Positions 7,987 through 17,512 are shown, numbered from the stretch's first letter. The stretch is 50,244 bases of DNA from an uncultured Synechococcaceae cyanobacterium (GCA_902574955.1 CACGPQ010000007.1:1-50244), one strand, 5' to 3'. Numbers and translations: made by a program. Notes: generated by a model not told the origin, from the sequence alone.

Positions 7987-8706
7987 TTAAAGAATATTAT
8001 TATGTCTCTTTGCAATAGCAGGATGTCGTAGAATGGAGTCCATAAGTCTTACTCCTCTTAGTTGATTTATTAAGGGCATATGTCCATCAGGAGCATCCAA
8101 TGACCAACAAAAGGATCCAGGATATCTAGTCCATAAGCCCTCTTTTTTCCAACCTATTTTCGGCCACATTAATTCATATTTTTTTCCTACTGATTTTAAT
8201 ATCTTTGCCTGAATTGAGAATCCAAATCTACCAGTAGAATAAATATTCCATAATCGATCCATTGTTTCTAGATCTTTACCTGACATATTTTTAACTTCAC
8301 TATAGAAAACATATCCACGTTTTTCAGCTAATTTTCCAGCTAATTTTCGTAAATAGGAACTTGTTAATCTATCTGCCTCTTCAAATTTTTGCTCAACCAA
8401 CATCAATTGCAAATCTTCATAATTAATATCAATATCTGAATATGTATTAAACCAATTATTGAATTTGGAGTTTTCAAAGAATTCAGGCTTAAATTTTTTT
8501 AAAACTTGCAATATCCAACCAGCAGCCCAGTCGTCTCCATCTCTATCAAAGGTATCAAACAGTGAAGGGCAAAGATTAAAAATATTATCGACTTCAGATT
8601 CTATTTGAGTTAATGAATTTATTCTTTTCCTTTGATTGGAATCTACAAATTTTTTTATCAGATCTAATGTAGCATTATTATAGTTATCTTGTTCTTTGTA
8701 AATCAT
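7987..8706 (-). CDS. gun4: GUN4-domain tetrapyrrole-binding protein
   Basis: Binds protoporphyrin IX and Mg-protoporphyrin and stimulates Mg-chelatase at the first step of chlorophyll synthesis. The C-terminal ~150 residues carry the family signature: DLETMDRLWNIYSTGRFGFS, then YELMWPKIGW, then WTRYPGSFCWSLDAPDGHMP, which includes the porphyrin-site aromatic and Pro/Gly residues. The N-terminal ~80 residues form a helical bundle, as in Synechocystis Gun4. At 239 aa it is the usual size. It is divergent from mnmH with a gap of only 35 bp. Some cyanobacteria have several GUN4-domain proteins, so the symbol assumes this is the Mg-chelatase partner. Confidence 0.9.
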   Translation of the reverse strand: MIYKEQDNYNNATLDLIKKFVDSNQRKRINSLTQIESEVDNIFNLCPSLFDTFDRDGDDWAAGWILQVLKKFKPEFFENSKFNNWFNTYSDIDINYEDLQLMLVEQKFEEADRLTSSYLRKLAGKLAEKRGYVFYSEVKNMSGKDLETMDRLWNIYSTGRFGFSIQAKILKSVGKKYELMWPKIGWKKEGLWTRYPGSFCWSLDAPDGHMPLINQLRGVRLMDSILRHPAIAKRHNNIL

Positions 8707-8741
8707 TTTAAAAAATCAATCTAAAAAAATAAAAACTATCC

Positions 8742-9782
8742 ATGTATTTCAAAAGAAAAGAACTAGTGAAATTTAGAAGTTTTAAAGGACCACTTATTGA
8801 TGTTAGAAGCCCGAGTGAATATTATAAAGGACACCTGCCTAATTCTATTAATATTCCACTATTTGATAATGATGAGAGATCTATAATTGGAACGATTTAT
8901 AAAAAAGAGGGAAGAAAAAAAGCAATCATAGAGGGATTAAATTTTTTTGAAAAAAAAATGGAATTACTTCTTGATAATTTATTCATGAGTATTGAGTCTC
9001 ATAAAACTATTGATAATAAAAATAATGAATTTCTTATCAGAATATATTGCTCTAGAGGAGGAATGCGTTCACAAAGCATTGCTTGGCTACTAGAAAAATA
9101 TAAATTAAATCCAATAACACTTAAGGGAGGATACAAAATATATAGAAGATGGGTATTAGATAGTTTTTCAAAAAAGTTGAATATAGTTGTTATTGGAGGA
9201 AAAACAGGAACAGGTAAGACAAGATTATTATCATTACTAGAAAAATATAAATATCAAACTATTGATCTTGAAGGATTTGCTTGTCATAGAGGAAGTACAT
9301 TTGGAGGTTTAGGAATGAAAGAACAACCTTCAAATGAACAATTTGAAAATATTATTGCAGAAAAATTAAATTCTTTTAAAATTTCTAATAATATTTTTGT
9401 AGAAGCTGAAAGTGCAAATATAGGCAAATGCAAAATACCCCATGAATTCTTCAATCAGATGAAAAATTCAAGGAGAATAGAAATTATAAGGAGCGAATCT
9501 AACAGGTTAGATGAGTTGATAGATACATATAGTGTTTTTATGAAAGAGGAACTCCAAGAATCTGTATTAAGGATTAAAAAAAGATTAGGACCACAAAGAA
9601 CAAAAATAGCTCTCGAATCAATTAATAATGAGAGATGGGACTTAGTTTGCAAATCAGTTTTAGATTATTACGATAAATGTTATGACTATGAAAAGGTTGG
9701 CAAAACAAATATAAAGATATTAGATTTAACCGATAAAAAATATGATGAAAGTATCATAGAGTTAGTAGATAATGTTTTATAA
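8742..9782 (+). CDS. mnmH: tRNA 2-selenouridine synthase (rhodanese + P-loop)
   Basis: Geranylates 2-thiouridine and replaces sulfur with selenium at the wobble U34 of tRNAs for Lys, Glu and Gln. The N-terminal rhodanese domain (about 1-130) starts PLIDVRSPSEY and has the active Cys103 in YCSRGGMRSQS. The following P-loop domain begins GGKTGTGKT (152-160). The two-domain order and 346 aa match E. coli YbbB/SelU. Selenium use needs selD, which is not in this window, so in vivo modification could stop at geranylation. It sits between gun4 (divergent) and psb28 (co-directional, 59 nt). Confidence 0.9.
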   Translation: MYFKRKELVKFRSFKGPLIDVRSPSEYYKGHLPNSINIPLFDNDERSIIGTIYKKEGRKKAIIEGLNFFEKKMELLLDNLFMSIESHKTIDNKNNEFLIRIYCSRGGMRSQSIAWLLEKYKLNPITLKGGYKIYRRWVLDSFSKKLNIVVIGGKTGTGKTRLLSLLEKYKYQTIDLEGFACHRGSTFGGLGMKEQPSNEQFENIIAEKLNSFKISNNIFVEAESANIGKCKIPHEFFNQMKNSRRIEIIRSESNRLDELIDTYSVFMKEELQESVLRIKKRLGPQRTKIALESINNERWDLVCKSVLDYYDKCYDYEKVGKTNIKILDLTDKKYDESIIELVDNVL

Positions 9783-9841
9783 ATAACTACAAACGAATTT
9801 GAAAATTATTTCCTAAGATAATAAATCGTTAAACTAACATT

Positions 9842-10195
9842 ATGACAGCAAATAAAACTGCAAAAATACAATTTTATGAGGGAACTGATGAACCTGTAGT
9901 GCCTGAGATAAGACTCACTAGAAGTAAGGATGGTACCACCGGCCAAGCTTTATTTTTGTTCGAAAAACCTCAGGCATTATCTTCTATTACGGATGGTGAA
10001 ATAACAGGTATGCGCATGATTGACTCTGAAGGTGAAATATTAACTAGGGAAATTAAAGTAAAGTTTGTTGATGGAGAACCAATATTTTTAGAAGCAGTAT
10101 ACATTTGGAAGAACTCATCTGACTTTGATAGATTTATGAGATTTGCAAATAGTTATGCCAAATCAAATGGATTAGGATATTCTGAGAGGAAATAG
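9842..10195 (+). CDS. psb28: Photosystem II assembly factor Psb28
   Basis: A cytosol/thylakoid-surface protein that binds early PSII intermediates (RC47) and protects them during assembly and repair. The sequence follows the family throughout: [22 protein letters not shown] at the start, [22 protein letters not shown], then [18 protein letters not shown] and a C-terminal [10 protein letters not shown]. At 117 aa it is full length, and the start ATG fits exactly. A TTG-initiated permease gene begins 13 nt downstream. Confidence 0.96.
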   Translation: MTANKTAKIQFYEGTDEPVVPEIRLTRSKDGTTGQALFLFEKPQALSSITDGEITGMRMIDSEGEILTREIKVKFVDGEPIFLEAVYIWKNSSDFDRFMRFANSYAKSNGLGYSERK

Positions 10196-10208
10196 AATAT
10201 TTTAAAAA

Positions 10209-11252
10209 TTGAATAGTTCTTCATATTTCAATCTAGTAGTAATTTTAATAACTTCTTTAATAGTTTGGACTCTAAGAGACTTTCTCCTATTAATAATATG
10301 TTCCTTAGTAATTTCAAATATTGTATGTAATTTATGTAATCAAATACAAAAGGGTTTAAAAATTCCCCGACCGCTGTCATTGTTTCTTGTCTTAACTGTT
10401 ATATCAGTAATAGTATTTACTATTTTTATTCTTGTATTGCCTCCGTTTATAAAAGAATTCAATGAAATACTAGTTGATATTCCAAATGGTTTATCAAAAA
10501 TAAATATTTTGATTAATACAAATCTGAATAAATTTAATGTTTTATTATATGGTGAACAATCAGAAAATGTTATAGACATTTTCAGCCTTATAAATAATGT
10601 AGTAACTATTCCAGATGCCTCAACTATTGCAAAAGCTATTCAAGAAAGTTTCAAAAATTTAATAAATATAGCGGGGAATCTTGGTTCTGGTCTTTTGAAA
10701 TTAATATTCGTATTAGCAGTAAGTTTAATGATTTCTATTGAACCAAAACAATATAAAGAAAATATACTTCTATTAATTCCAAAAAATTATCGCAACAAAT
10801 TTAGAAATATTCTGGAAAAATGCAATACCGCATTATCAAATTGGACCTTTTCTATGGTCATAAGCTCAATATCAGTAGGTCTTTTATCATTAATAGTTCT
10901 GTCTATATTAGACGTTAAATATGTTGTCTCAAATGCTTTAATAGCAATGGTTCTTAACATTATTCCAAATATAGGTCCAGTTATTAGTGGGATATTTCCA
11001 ATCTCAATTGCACTACTAGATAATTTTTGGAAACCACTGGCCGTTTTAGGAGCATATGTAATTATTCAAAATATTGAAAGTTATATAATAATGCCATCTA
11101 TTATGAAGAAAAAAGCAAACTTACTTCCTGGTTTAACATTAATATCACAATTTGGATTTACCTTCATTTTTGGTCCATTAGGCTTAATACTGTCTCTTCC
11201 ATTAGCTGTAGTAATTCAGGTTTTAATAAAAGAATCATTTAAAGATATTTAA
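10209..11252 (+). CDS. AI-2E family (PerM/UPF0118) membrane transporter
   Basis: An integral membrane protein with about seven or eight hydrophobic segments. It starts with a hydrophobic pair (FNLVVILITSLIVW and FLLLIICSLVISN), a central amphipathic domain, and a C-terminal hydrophobic block containing LNIIPNIGPVISGIFPI and FIFGPLGLILSLPLAVV, both hallmarks of the AI-2E/PerM family. Family members export diverse small molecules or ions; the substrate cannot be inferred here. The start TTG is 13 nt after psb28; no ATG lies nearby in frame. At 347 aa it is normal size. Confidence 0.88.
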   Translation: MNSSSYFNLVVILITSLIVWTLRDFLLLIICSLVISNIVCNLCNQIQKGLKIPRPLSLFLVLTVISVIVFTIFILVLPPFIKEFNEILVDIPNGLSKINILINTNLNKFNVLLYGEQSENVIDIFSLINNVVTIPDASTIAKAIQESFKNLINIAGNLGSGLLKLIFVLAVSLMISIEPKQYKENILLLIPKNYRNKFRNILEKCNTALSNWTFSMVISSISVGLLSLIVLSILDVKYVVSNALIAMVLNIIPNIGPVISGIFPISIALLDNFWKPLAVLGAYVIIQNIESYIIMPSIMKKKANLLPGLTLISQFGFTFIFGPLGLILSLPLAVVIQVLIKESFKDI

Positions 11253-11255
11253 AAA

Positions 11256-11429
11256 CTACTTTATTTTTTTATATAAATATGGGTAAGAAAAAAGTATAAA
11301 GAAAGCTAAGGGATGTTTACCAATAGCAAAATATAGTGAATTGATAGTAAAATGATCAAATAATATTCTTAGCTCAGTAGAAAGATCTATTAAAACTAAA
11401 GAAAATAAAATTATCAAATAGTAATTCAT
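11256..11429 (-). CDS. 57-aa hydrophobic microprotein downstream of secF
   Basis: Starts MNYYLIILFSLVLID and ends FFILFSYPYLYKKIK, with two hydrophobic stretches separated by a short polar middle (STELRILFDH), consistent with one or two membrane helices and a basic C-terminal tail. The ATG lies 24 nt after the secF stop on the same strand, so it could be the last gene of the pdhB-secD-secF transcript. Its stop is 3 nt beyond the convergent permease gene. An open frame filling the gap and its sensible membrane topology support a real gene; function unknown. Confidence 0.65.
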   Translation of the reverse strand: MNYYLIILFSLVLIDLSTELRILFDHFTINSLYFAIGKHPLAFFILFSYPYLYKKIK

Positions 11430-11453
11430 TTTAATAAAATTAGAAGCCTAAGC

Positions 11454-12368
11454 TCAGTCTTTAAGCAAGAAAGATGGCGCCAATAAAATACTTGAATAAC
11501 TTCCAACTATAATGCCTAATGATAAGGCTAAGGAAAACCAAAATAGCGAGTAAGATCCAAACAAAATTATGCTTAATAAAGGGATTAGAGTTGTAATACT
11601 GGTAAAAGTTGTTCTCCTAAATGATTCGTTTACTGATAATTGAATAGTTTCGTTATAGCCTTCTTTCTTTGATTTTAAATTTTCACGAATTCTATCAAAA
11701 ATAACAACAGTATCATTTACTGAATAACCAGCAATAGTAAGCAATGACACAGCAAATAAACTATTTACCTCGACAGATAATATAATTCCCAACCAAGAGA
11801 ATATACCGAAAACAATTAATAAATCATGGAATAAAGCTAATAATGCTAATAATGCGTATTTCTTATCAAATCTAATGGTTATATATAAAGATATTGCAAA
11901 TAAAGAAACCAATAATGAAGTAACACAATTAGTAAGTAATCTTTTCCCAAGTTTTGGGCCTATTAATCTTGAATCCTTACTCTCATAATTAAGAGGTCCA
12001 ACAATATTGTCAAGATTAGAAATAAGATTATTTGATTCTTCGATACTTAAATAAGGTGTTCTTATTGAAATTAATTTATAATTATTTTGGAATTGTAATT
12101 TGATATTATTTAAAACTTTATTATTTTTAGAAATCTCTCTTAAATTTTCCAAAACAGAATCTGGGGAAATATTAGAACATTCCGCTTCACAAACTCTTTC
12201 TATTCTTAGTTCATTTCCTCCAACAAAATCCATCCCTAAATTTATAGGTTTTTTATAAGAAGTATTAAAAGTAGAATATAAAATTCCTAGAAGACTAAAA
12301 ACAATGAGAACAGTTGAAAAACCAATTATCTTTTTTTTATTTTTAATTAGTTCTAGATTATATTTCAT
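11454..12368 (-). CDS. secF: Protein translocase subunit SecF
   Basis: With SecD it forms the proton-driven complex that pulls proteins through SecYEG on the periplasmic side. It has an N-terminal membrane helix, a periplasmic domain entered by LGMDFVGGNELRIE, then five helices. The RND-type motif is GYSVNDTVVIFDRIREN, and FRRTTFTSITTLIPL follows. At 304 aa it is normal. It lies 21 nt downstream of secD. Confidence 0.95.
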   Translation of the reverse strand: MKYNLELIKNKKKIIGFSTVLIVFSLLGILYSTFNTSYKKPINLGMDFVGGNELRIERVCEAECSNISPDSVLENLREISKNNKVLNNIKLQFQNNYKLISIRTPYLSIEESNNLISNLDNIVGPLNYESKDSRLIGPKLGKRLLTNCVTSLLVSLFAISLYITIRFDKKYALLALLALFHDLLIVFGIFSWLGIILSVEVNSLFAVSLLTIAGYSVNDTVVIFDRIRENLKSKKEGYNETIQLSVNESFRRTTFTSITTLIPLLSIILFGSYSLFWFSLALSLGIIVGSYSSILLAPSFLLKD

Positions 12369-12389
12369 GGGAAATTAGAAATAAAAAAT

Positions 12390-13859
12390 TTAATTTGAAA
12401 AATTATTCCTTGGCAGATAGAGATTTTTCTGTCTCAAAGATTGATATGTTGTGAAAAATCGCAAAATAGTTTTAGAACAATTTAATGAGGTAAACAAGCT
12501 TATTAAGACTCCAATACCTAATGTTGCCGCAAAACCCTTAACAAAATTTGTTCCTAATAAAAACAATACAAAACAACTAAGAAGAGTTGTAATATGGCCA
12601 TCAACTATGGATGAATTAGCTCTTTGAAAACCGCTATCAATAGATCTTGTAAGAGTATTACCATCATATAATTCTTCTCTAATTCTCTCAAATATTAGAA
12701 TATTTGCATCAACAGCCATACCAATACTAAGTATAAGCCCAGATATTCCGGGTAAAGTCAAAGTTACAGGAATTAGAGAATACATGGCTAAGTTAAAGAA
12801 ACCATAAAGTACTAGAGAAAGAACTGAAACAAAACCTAGAATTCTATAATTAAAAATCATAAAAATACCAACAAAAATTAACCCACTAATAGCTGCATAA
12901 AGACTTTTGAAAATATTTTTGGATCCCAACAGAGCCCCTATTGTGTTAGTTTCTACTATTTCAATTGGCAATGGCAATGAGCCTCCTTTAAGTTGAACTT
13001 CTAATTCTCTAGCATTTTCAGCACTAAATTTACCGCTTATTGTTGCTGATCCACCTGTAATACCAGTACTAACAAACTGATTACCAACACTTGCTTCACT
13101 TATTGATTCACCATCTAGAATGATAGCTAATAGTTGATTAGTGCCAGCAATTGACTTTGTAATTTCCGCAAACTTTTCTCCTCCTGAATTACTAAAAGTT
13201 AATAAAACTTCCCAATTACTATTTGTTTGTTCTTGTCGCCTTCCTGCGTTAATAAGATCTTTACCAGATAAATCTGTTTTAATAAATAAATTTGTAATTT
13301 CTTTATCAACATATTTTTTAATTTCAATTAACTTCCCATATAAATCATTACTAGTAGATGAGTAATTCAATTCTTGCTCTATATCTATAAGATCATCTTG
13401 AATAACTTTTAAGAAATTATCATTATTTTGACCTTTTTCTGCAAAGGAATATTGTTCAATTAATTCTTTAATAGTCAATCTCTGTAATTGCAGGGTTTTT
13501 AAATCTGTAGATGTTCCTTCTTTTTGGGTTCTAAATTCTAATAAAGCAGTCTTACCTAATACCCTTGAAGCAACTAATGGATTTTGTTCCCCTGGTAATT
13601 CTAAAATCAATTGATCTCCACCGAGGGTTTGCAAATTAGACTCAGAAACTCCTAAATTGTTAACGCGCTTATCTATAACCGAATTAACTGCTTCAAGTTC
13701 ATCCCTTGTTACCTTACCTTCCTCTTTAATAATTTGTAGTGTAAGTTGAGAACCCCCTTTTAAATCCAATCCCAACTGTAAAGGATAATTTATTAATAGA
13801 TAAACAGATAAAGTAAGTAGAAATATAATAAAAAAAAGCCAACCTTGCCTTCTTTTCAT
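12390..13859 (-). CDS. secD: Protein translocase subunit SecD
   Basis: Partner of SecF in the Sec translocon auxiliary complex. The N-terminal helix is followed by LGLDLKGGSQLTLQI (D1 motif), a large periplasmic P1 domain, ILDGESISEASV, and six C-terminal helices with GMAVDANILIFERIREEL and FQRANSSIVDGHITTL. At 489 aa it is in the cyanobacterial range. The start is 3 nt after the pdhB stop, indicating a pdhB-secD-secF operon that joins central carbon metabolism and secretion. Confidence 0.95.
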   Translation of the reverse strand: MKRRQGWLFFIIFLLTLSVYLLINYPLQLGLDLKGGSQLTLQIIKEEGKVTRDELEAVNSVIDKRVNNLGVSESNLQTLGGDQLILELPGEQNPLVASRVLGKTALLEFRTQKEGTSTDLKTLQLQRLTIKELIEQYSFAEKGQNNDNFLKVIQDDLIDIEQELNYSSTSNDLYGKLIEIKKYVDKEITNLFIKTDLSGKDLINAGRRQEQTNSNWEVLLTFSNSGGEKFAEITKSIAGTNQLLAIILDGESISEASVGNQFVSTGITGGSATISGKFSAENARELEVQLKGGSLPLPIEIVETNTIGALLGSKNIFKSLYAAISGLIFVGIFMIFNYRILGFVSVLSLVLYGFFNLAMYSLIPVTLTLPGISGLILSIGMAVDANILIFERIREELYDGNTLTRSIDSGFQRANSSIVDGHITTLLSCFVLFLLGTNFVKGFAATLGIGVLISLFTSLNCSKTILRFFTTYQSLRQKNLYLPRNNFSN

Positions 13860-13862
13860 TTT

Positions 13863-14846
13863 CTATATACTCCCACTAATTAAGTGTTCAACTTTTTCAA
13901 CTATTTGATGTGGTTGGATTATTGTCAAATTCTCAAGATTTCCATTATAAGGAGTTGGAATATCCTGACTAGATAATCTAATTGGTCGGGCATCAAGATC
14001 ATCAAAACACTCTTCTGTTATCAAGGCAATTAGTTCTGCACCAATACCTCCAGTCTTCATACATTCTTCAACAATAATTACTTTATTTGTTTTTCTTATT
14101 GATTTTGAGATGGTTTCCATATCAAATGGTTTTAAACTTATTAAATCTATTAGCTCAACATCTATCCCTTTTTTTTCTAATTCTTCAACAGCTTTAAGGC
14201 AGTGATGTCTCATTCTTGAATAAGTCAATAAAGTAATATCTTTCCCTTCTTTTACAACGTCAGCCTGATCTAAAGCGCAAGTATAATCGCCCTCAGGTAA
14301 TTCTTCAGACAAATTGTATAGAAGAACATGTTCGAAAAATAGAACCGGATTATCATCTCTTATAGCTGCTTTCATTAGACCTTTAGCATTTGTGGGGGTA
14401 CTACATGCAACAATCTTTATGCCAGGAACTGCATGAAAATATGCTTCAAGTCTTTGACTGTGCTCAGCACCAAGTTGACGACCAACTCCTCCAGGTCCTC
14501 GAACTACTGCTGGTATTTTATAATTTCCGCCACTTGTATATCTAAGCATACCCATATTATTTGATATCTGATTAAATGCTAAAAGCAAAAAACCCATATT
14601 CATTCCTTCTACTATTGGTCTTAACCCAGTCATTGCTGCACCCACAGCCATACCAGTAAAACTATTCTCAGCAATTGGAGTATCTAAGACTCTTAACTCT
14701 CCATATTTTTCATATAAATCCTTAGTTACCTTATAAGATCCTCCATATTGACCAACATCTTCCCCCATTACGCAAACATTTACATCATTTGCCATTTCTT
14801 CATCAATTGCCTCTTTCAAAGCATTAAATAATAATGTTCCAGCCAC
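13863..14846 (-). CDS. pdhB: Pyruvate dehydrogenase E1 component, beta subunit
   Basis: Forms the thiamine-diphosphate E1 heterotetramer with PdhA and decarboxylates pyruvate for acetyl-CoA supply. Landmarks are [35 protein letters not shown] (the ThDP-activating Glu region), [41 protein letters not shown] and a transketolase C-terminal domain with [12 protein letters not shown]. The 327-aa length is typical of the plastid/cyanobacterial form. The start codon is GTG, and no better ATG is available. pdhA is not in the window, as is usual for split pdh genes in cyanobacteria. Confidence 0.96.
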   Translation of the reverse strand: MAGTLLFNALKEAIDEEMANDVNVCVMGEDVGQYGGSYKVTKDLYEKYGELRVLDTPIAENSFTGMAVGAAMTGLRPIVEGMNMGFLLLAFNQISNNMGMLRYTSGGNYKIPAVVRGPGGVGRQLGAEHSQRLEAYFHAVPGIKIVACSTPTNAKGLMKAAIRDDNPVLFFEHVLLYNLSEELPEGDYTCALDQADVVKEGKDITLLTYSRMRHHCLKAVEELEKKGIDVELIDLISLKPFDMETISKSIRKTNKVIIVEECMKTGGIGAELIALITEECFDDLDARPIRLSSQDIPTPYNGNLENLTIIQPHQIVEKVEHLISGSI

Positions 14847-14895
14847 AATTAATTACCTAATTTATCACATATATAATCCTACCACTTTGAATAAT

Positions 14896-14991
14896 TCAAC
14901 CTCCTTCAGCGAAGGTTATGAGTAGTAATATTGATAAAATCATTCCAGGTGACAGCAAAAGGATTAAAAGGCCTAAGTCATGTAAAGACAT
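14896..14991 (-). CDS. Candidate 31-aa single-helix membrane microprotein
   Basis: ATG-initiated frame beginning MSLHDLGLLILLLSPG, then a continuous hydrophobic run and the ending FAEGG; one membrane helix of about 22 residues. It sits between the DUF3082-like gene and pdhB on the same strand. Small PSII and cytochrome b6f subunits have this size and shape, but I do not recognise it as any named one. An overlapping plus-strand frame (14918-15103) is longer but composed mainly of Lys/Asn/Ser, so I favour this reading. No strong ribosome-binding site is visible. Confidence 0.45.
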   Translation of the reverse strand: MSLHDLGLLILLLSPGMILSILLLITFAEGG

Positions 14992-15025
14992 TCAAAGAAA
15001 GTGTTTTCTTAATAATATTGGCAAT

Positions 15026-15343
15026 TCAACTTTTCTTCAGAAAAAAACTGCGAATAAATACAATAAAAAGTCCTATACCTATAAAAGCAAAAGAGAAAGT
15101 TAGCAAAAAAGATAATCCAATTATTAAGGTATTAATACTAGAAGAAATATTTTGGACTATTTCAGAAGAATTAGATGGTTTATGTACTGAAAAATAAATT
15201 GCAATTTTATTACTTAAAAAATAAAAAAATATAAATAATAAAAAACTGGTTACTGATCCTACAATAAAATTTAATGGTCCTTTTTCGGGAATATTTTTTT
15301 CAACATCCTGATTACTTTTATCTTCCAAAATAAAATTTTGCAT
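15026..15343 (-). CDS. DUF3082-like two-helix membrane protein
   Basis: A 105-aa protein with a polar N-terminus (MQNFILEDKSNQDVEK), a first hydrophobic segment around residues 28-50 (GSVTSFLLFIFFYFLS), a loop with Ser/Asn, and a second around 70-98, ending in a basic tail. It fits the cyanobacterial DUF3082 family as I remember it. It lies 7 nt downstream of ispE, so it is probably in the rsmA-ispE transcript. Function unknown. Confidence 0.75.
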   Translation of the reverse strand: MQNFILEDKSNQDVEKNIPEKGPLNFIVGSVTSFLLFIFFYFLSNKIAIYFSVHKPSNSSEIVQNISSSINTLIIGLSFLLTFSFAFIGIGLFIVFIRSFFLKKS

Positions 15344-15350
15344 AGAAAAT

Positions 15351-16286
15351 TTAAATAAATGTTATTCCTTTTTCAAGGAAAGTGCAAACCCAAGAATCGT
15401 AACCATTATCTTTAAATAATTTATAATTTGCAGTTAATTCTTTTTTAGCAGTCTCTACATCTTTAAAGAGTGCAAAGCATGTGGGGCCTGATCCACTCAT
15501 AGAAAATGCCAGACTATTCTCTAATTTAGAAAGTAAATATAATGCCTGCTTTACAGAATCATTTACATTTTCGACTACTAATTGTAAATCATTTTTTATA
15601 GTTAAATGTTGATTATCAGAATTTAAGTTATTTAAACCATTATCTCTTAAATTTTTTCTTATGTTCTCAATCATTTCTCTATTAGTAAGATATTGATCAC
15701 AAAATCTATTACTATATTTTTTATAAGTTTCAGCAGTTGATACTGATACATTCGGATTTTTTAAAAGAATTACTCCATATTCAAAGTTTGAATCTAATTT
15801 CTCCAAAATTTCGCCTCTTCCAAAACATAATTGAATACCACCATTTATAAAAAAGGGAATATCAGATCCTAAAGTTGATGCTAATGAACATAAAGTTTCT
15901 TGATCTAATTTCAAATCCCATAAATTATTAAGACCAATTAATGTTGCTGCTGCATTACTTGATCCACCAGCTAATCCTGCGCCAATTGGGATATTTTTTC
16001 TTAAAAATATATTTGCACCGAAATCTATATTTGATTTTTTCCTCAATAGGTTTGCCGATTTAACAATTAAGTTATCATCAGATAGGCTTAAATCATTACA
16101 ATCAGACTCAAGTTTAATTAAACCTTCATTATTAATTTCAAATTCTAAATAATCAGCAAGATCGATATTTTGCATAATCATAGCTAACTCATGAAATCCA
16201 TCCTCTCTTTTACCAATAACTTCAAGGTGCAAATTTATTTTGGCAGGAGATTTTATATTAATTTTCTTTTTAGCTAAATCTTGCAT
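15351..16286 (-). CDS. ispE: 4-diphosphocytidyl-2-C-methyl-D-erythritol kinase
   Basis: The ATP-dependent fourth step of the MEP pathway that supplies isoprenoids for carotenoids, phytol and quinones. A GHMP kinase: the N-terminus is SPAKINLHLEVIGKREDGFHEL, the ATP loop is PIGAGLAGGSSNAAATL near residue 95-112, and the C-terminal motif is AFSMSGSGPTCFALF. At 311 aa it is typical. It lies 12 nt downstream of rsmA. Confidence 0.95.
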   Translation of the reverse strand: MQDLAKKKINIKSPAKINLHLEVIGKREDGFHELAMIMQNIDLADYLEFEINNEGLIKLESDCNDLSLSDDNLIVKSANLLRKKSNIDFGANIFLRKNIPIGAGLAGGSSNAAATLIGLNNLWDLKLDQETLCSLASTLGSDIPFFINGGIQLCFGRGEILEKLDSNFEYGVILLKNPNVSVSTAETYKKYSNRFCDQYLTNREMIENIRKNLRDNGLNNLNSDNQHLTIKNDLQLVVENVNDSVKQALYLLSKLENSLAFSMSGSGPTCFALFKDVETAKKELTANYKLFKDNGYDSWVCTFLEKGITFI

Positions 16287-16298
16287 ATACTTAAATTT

Positions 16299-17123
16299 TT
16301 ATTTTTTAATTTTAATACAATTTTCTGCAAGCTTAATCCATTGGTCAATTGAAATATCTTGTGGTCTTAAATTAAAACAAACTTTTGAAGATTCAGATAA
16401 TTCATTTATCTCTTCATTTGAAAGTATTGAATTAAGAGTATTTCTAAGCATTTTTCTTCTTGAATTAAATGAAATTCGAAGAAGTTTATCTATATATTTT
16501 TCTAGAATAATATCTAATCTTAAATCATTTTTAATTGGTTCGAAAACTACTAGAGAAGAAAAAACTTTTGGAGGCGGACTAAAAGATGAAGGCGGTACAT
16601 CACAAATTTTTTTTATTTTTGATAAGAGTTGCATTCTTACACTAAGCGCACCAGCATTTGGACTTCCTGCTTTTGACATAATCCTATCTACAACGTCTTT
16701 CTGCATTAAAAAAATTATTTTTTCGTAATTATAGTTTCTTGTAATACCCAATCGCCCTATGAAAATATCCAATATTGGTCCAGTTATATTGTAGGGAATA
16801 TTTGCAATCACTTTTGTAATCTTTTTATTAATTGAATCTAAATTTACGTTAAGAATATCTCCCTGCTGAAGTGAAAACTTATCATTATTATTGAATTTAT
16901 CATTCAATAAATTTATTAAATCTTTATCTAATTCAATCGCATGTAATTTTTTAATTTCTGAATCTAATAACTTAGATGTTAGAGCTCCTTTACCTGGGCC
17001 AATTTCTAAAATAAAGTCATTTTCATTAAGAACAGCAATTTCTTTGATTTTTTCTAATATTTTTTTATTTACCAACCAGTGTTGTCCAAATCTTTTTTTT
17101 TGATGATAGTTTTTAAAATTCAT
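16299..17123 (-). CDS. rsmA: 16S rRNA dimethyladenosine transferase
   Basis: Dimethylates the two adjacent adenosines in the terminal helix 45 loop of 16S rRNA (KsgA). Motifs are [15 protein letters not shown] at the start, SAM motif [13 protein letters not shown] near residue 39, and the catalytic motif [12 protein letters not shown] (NIPY, in place of the commoner NLPY) near 110. The C-terminal domain holds [16 protein letters not shown]. At 274 aa it is normal. It is first in a minus-strand run with ispE, and divergent from the Asn-rich gene at 17180. Confidence 0.95.
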   Translation of the reverse strand: MNFKNYHQKKRFGQHWLVNKKILEKIKEIAVLNENDFILEIGPGKGALTSKLLDSEIKKLHAIELDKDLINLLNDKFNNNDKFSLQQGDILNVNLDSINKKITKVIANIPYNITGPILDIFIGRLGITRNYNYEKIIFLMQKDVVDRIMSKAGSPNAGALSVRMQLLSKIKKICDVPPSSFSPPPKVFSSLVVFEPIKNDLRLDIILEKYIDKLLRISFNSRRKMLRNTLNSILSNEEINELSESSKVCFNLRPQDISIDQWIKLAENCIKIKK

Positions 17124-17179
17124 CTAAAAGATAAATAATATGTTTAAATTAAATATGAATTTATTTAATACTTTATATC

Positions 17180-17512
17180 ATGAGCTTATCAAAAAAAAAT
17201 TTAGATAAACTCAATAAATTTAAAAAAAATAAAAATTTAAATAACGAAAGTAAAAATATAATTAATAACACAAATATATCTAACAATGATAATTTAATCT
17301 CTAATCCACTTAATTCAGAAGATCCCAATAAAATTTTTTATTCGTTAATTGATAATTCAGAATCTTTAGAAGAAACTTCTAACGTTAATAATTCACTAAG
17401 AAAAAGTGAGCTTAATCAAATTAATATGAATTCTAGACAAGCTAATTTTTCTAAGAAATTAACAACCGAAGAGGAACTATATGATGAATTTAATTATCTT
17501 CTTGATGAATAA
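17180..17512 (+). CDS. Asn/Ser/Lys-rich low-complexity hypothetical protein
   Basis: A 110-aa, strongly polar, probably disordered protein (starts MSLSKKNLDKLNKFKKNKN) with many Asn and an acidic C-terminus (TTEEELYDEFNYLLDE). Such composition can arise by chance in AT-rich DNA, but the frame is ATG-initiated, fills the gap between rsmA and rlmH, and precedes rlmH by 19 nt on the same strand. The conserved-looking C-terminal acidic segment suggests a short interaction motif. Function unknown. Confidence 0.6.
   Translation: MSLSKKNLDKLNKFKKNKNLNNESKNIINNTNISNNDNLISNPLNSEDPNKIFYSLIDNSESLEETSNVNNSLRKSELNQINMNSRQANFSKKLTTEEELYDEFNYLLDE

Noticed and set aside
14918-15103. 61-aa plus-strand frame (and a second at 14931-15197)
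   Set aside because: Lys/Asn/Ser-rich, overlaps the C-terminal coding region of the DUF3082-like gene on the other strand, and no domain; the minus-strand 31-aa frame fits the gap better.
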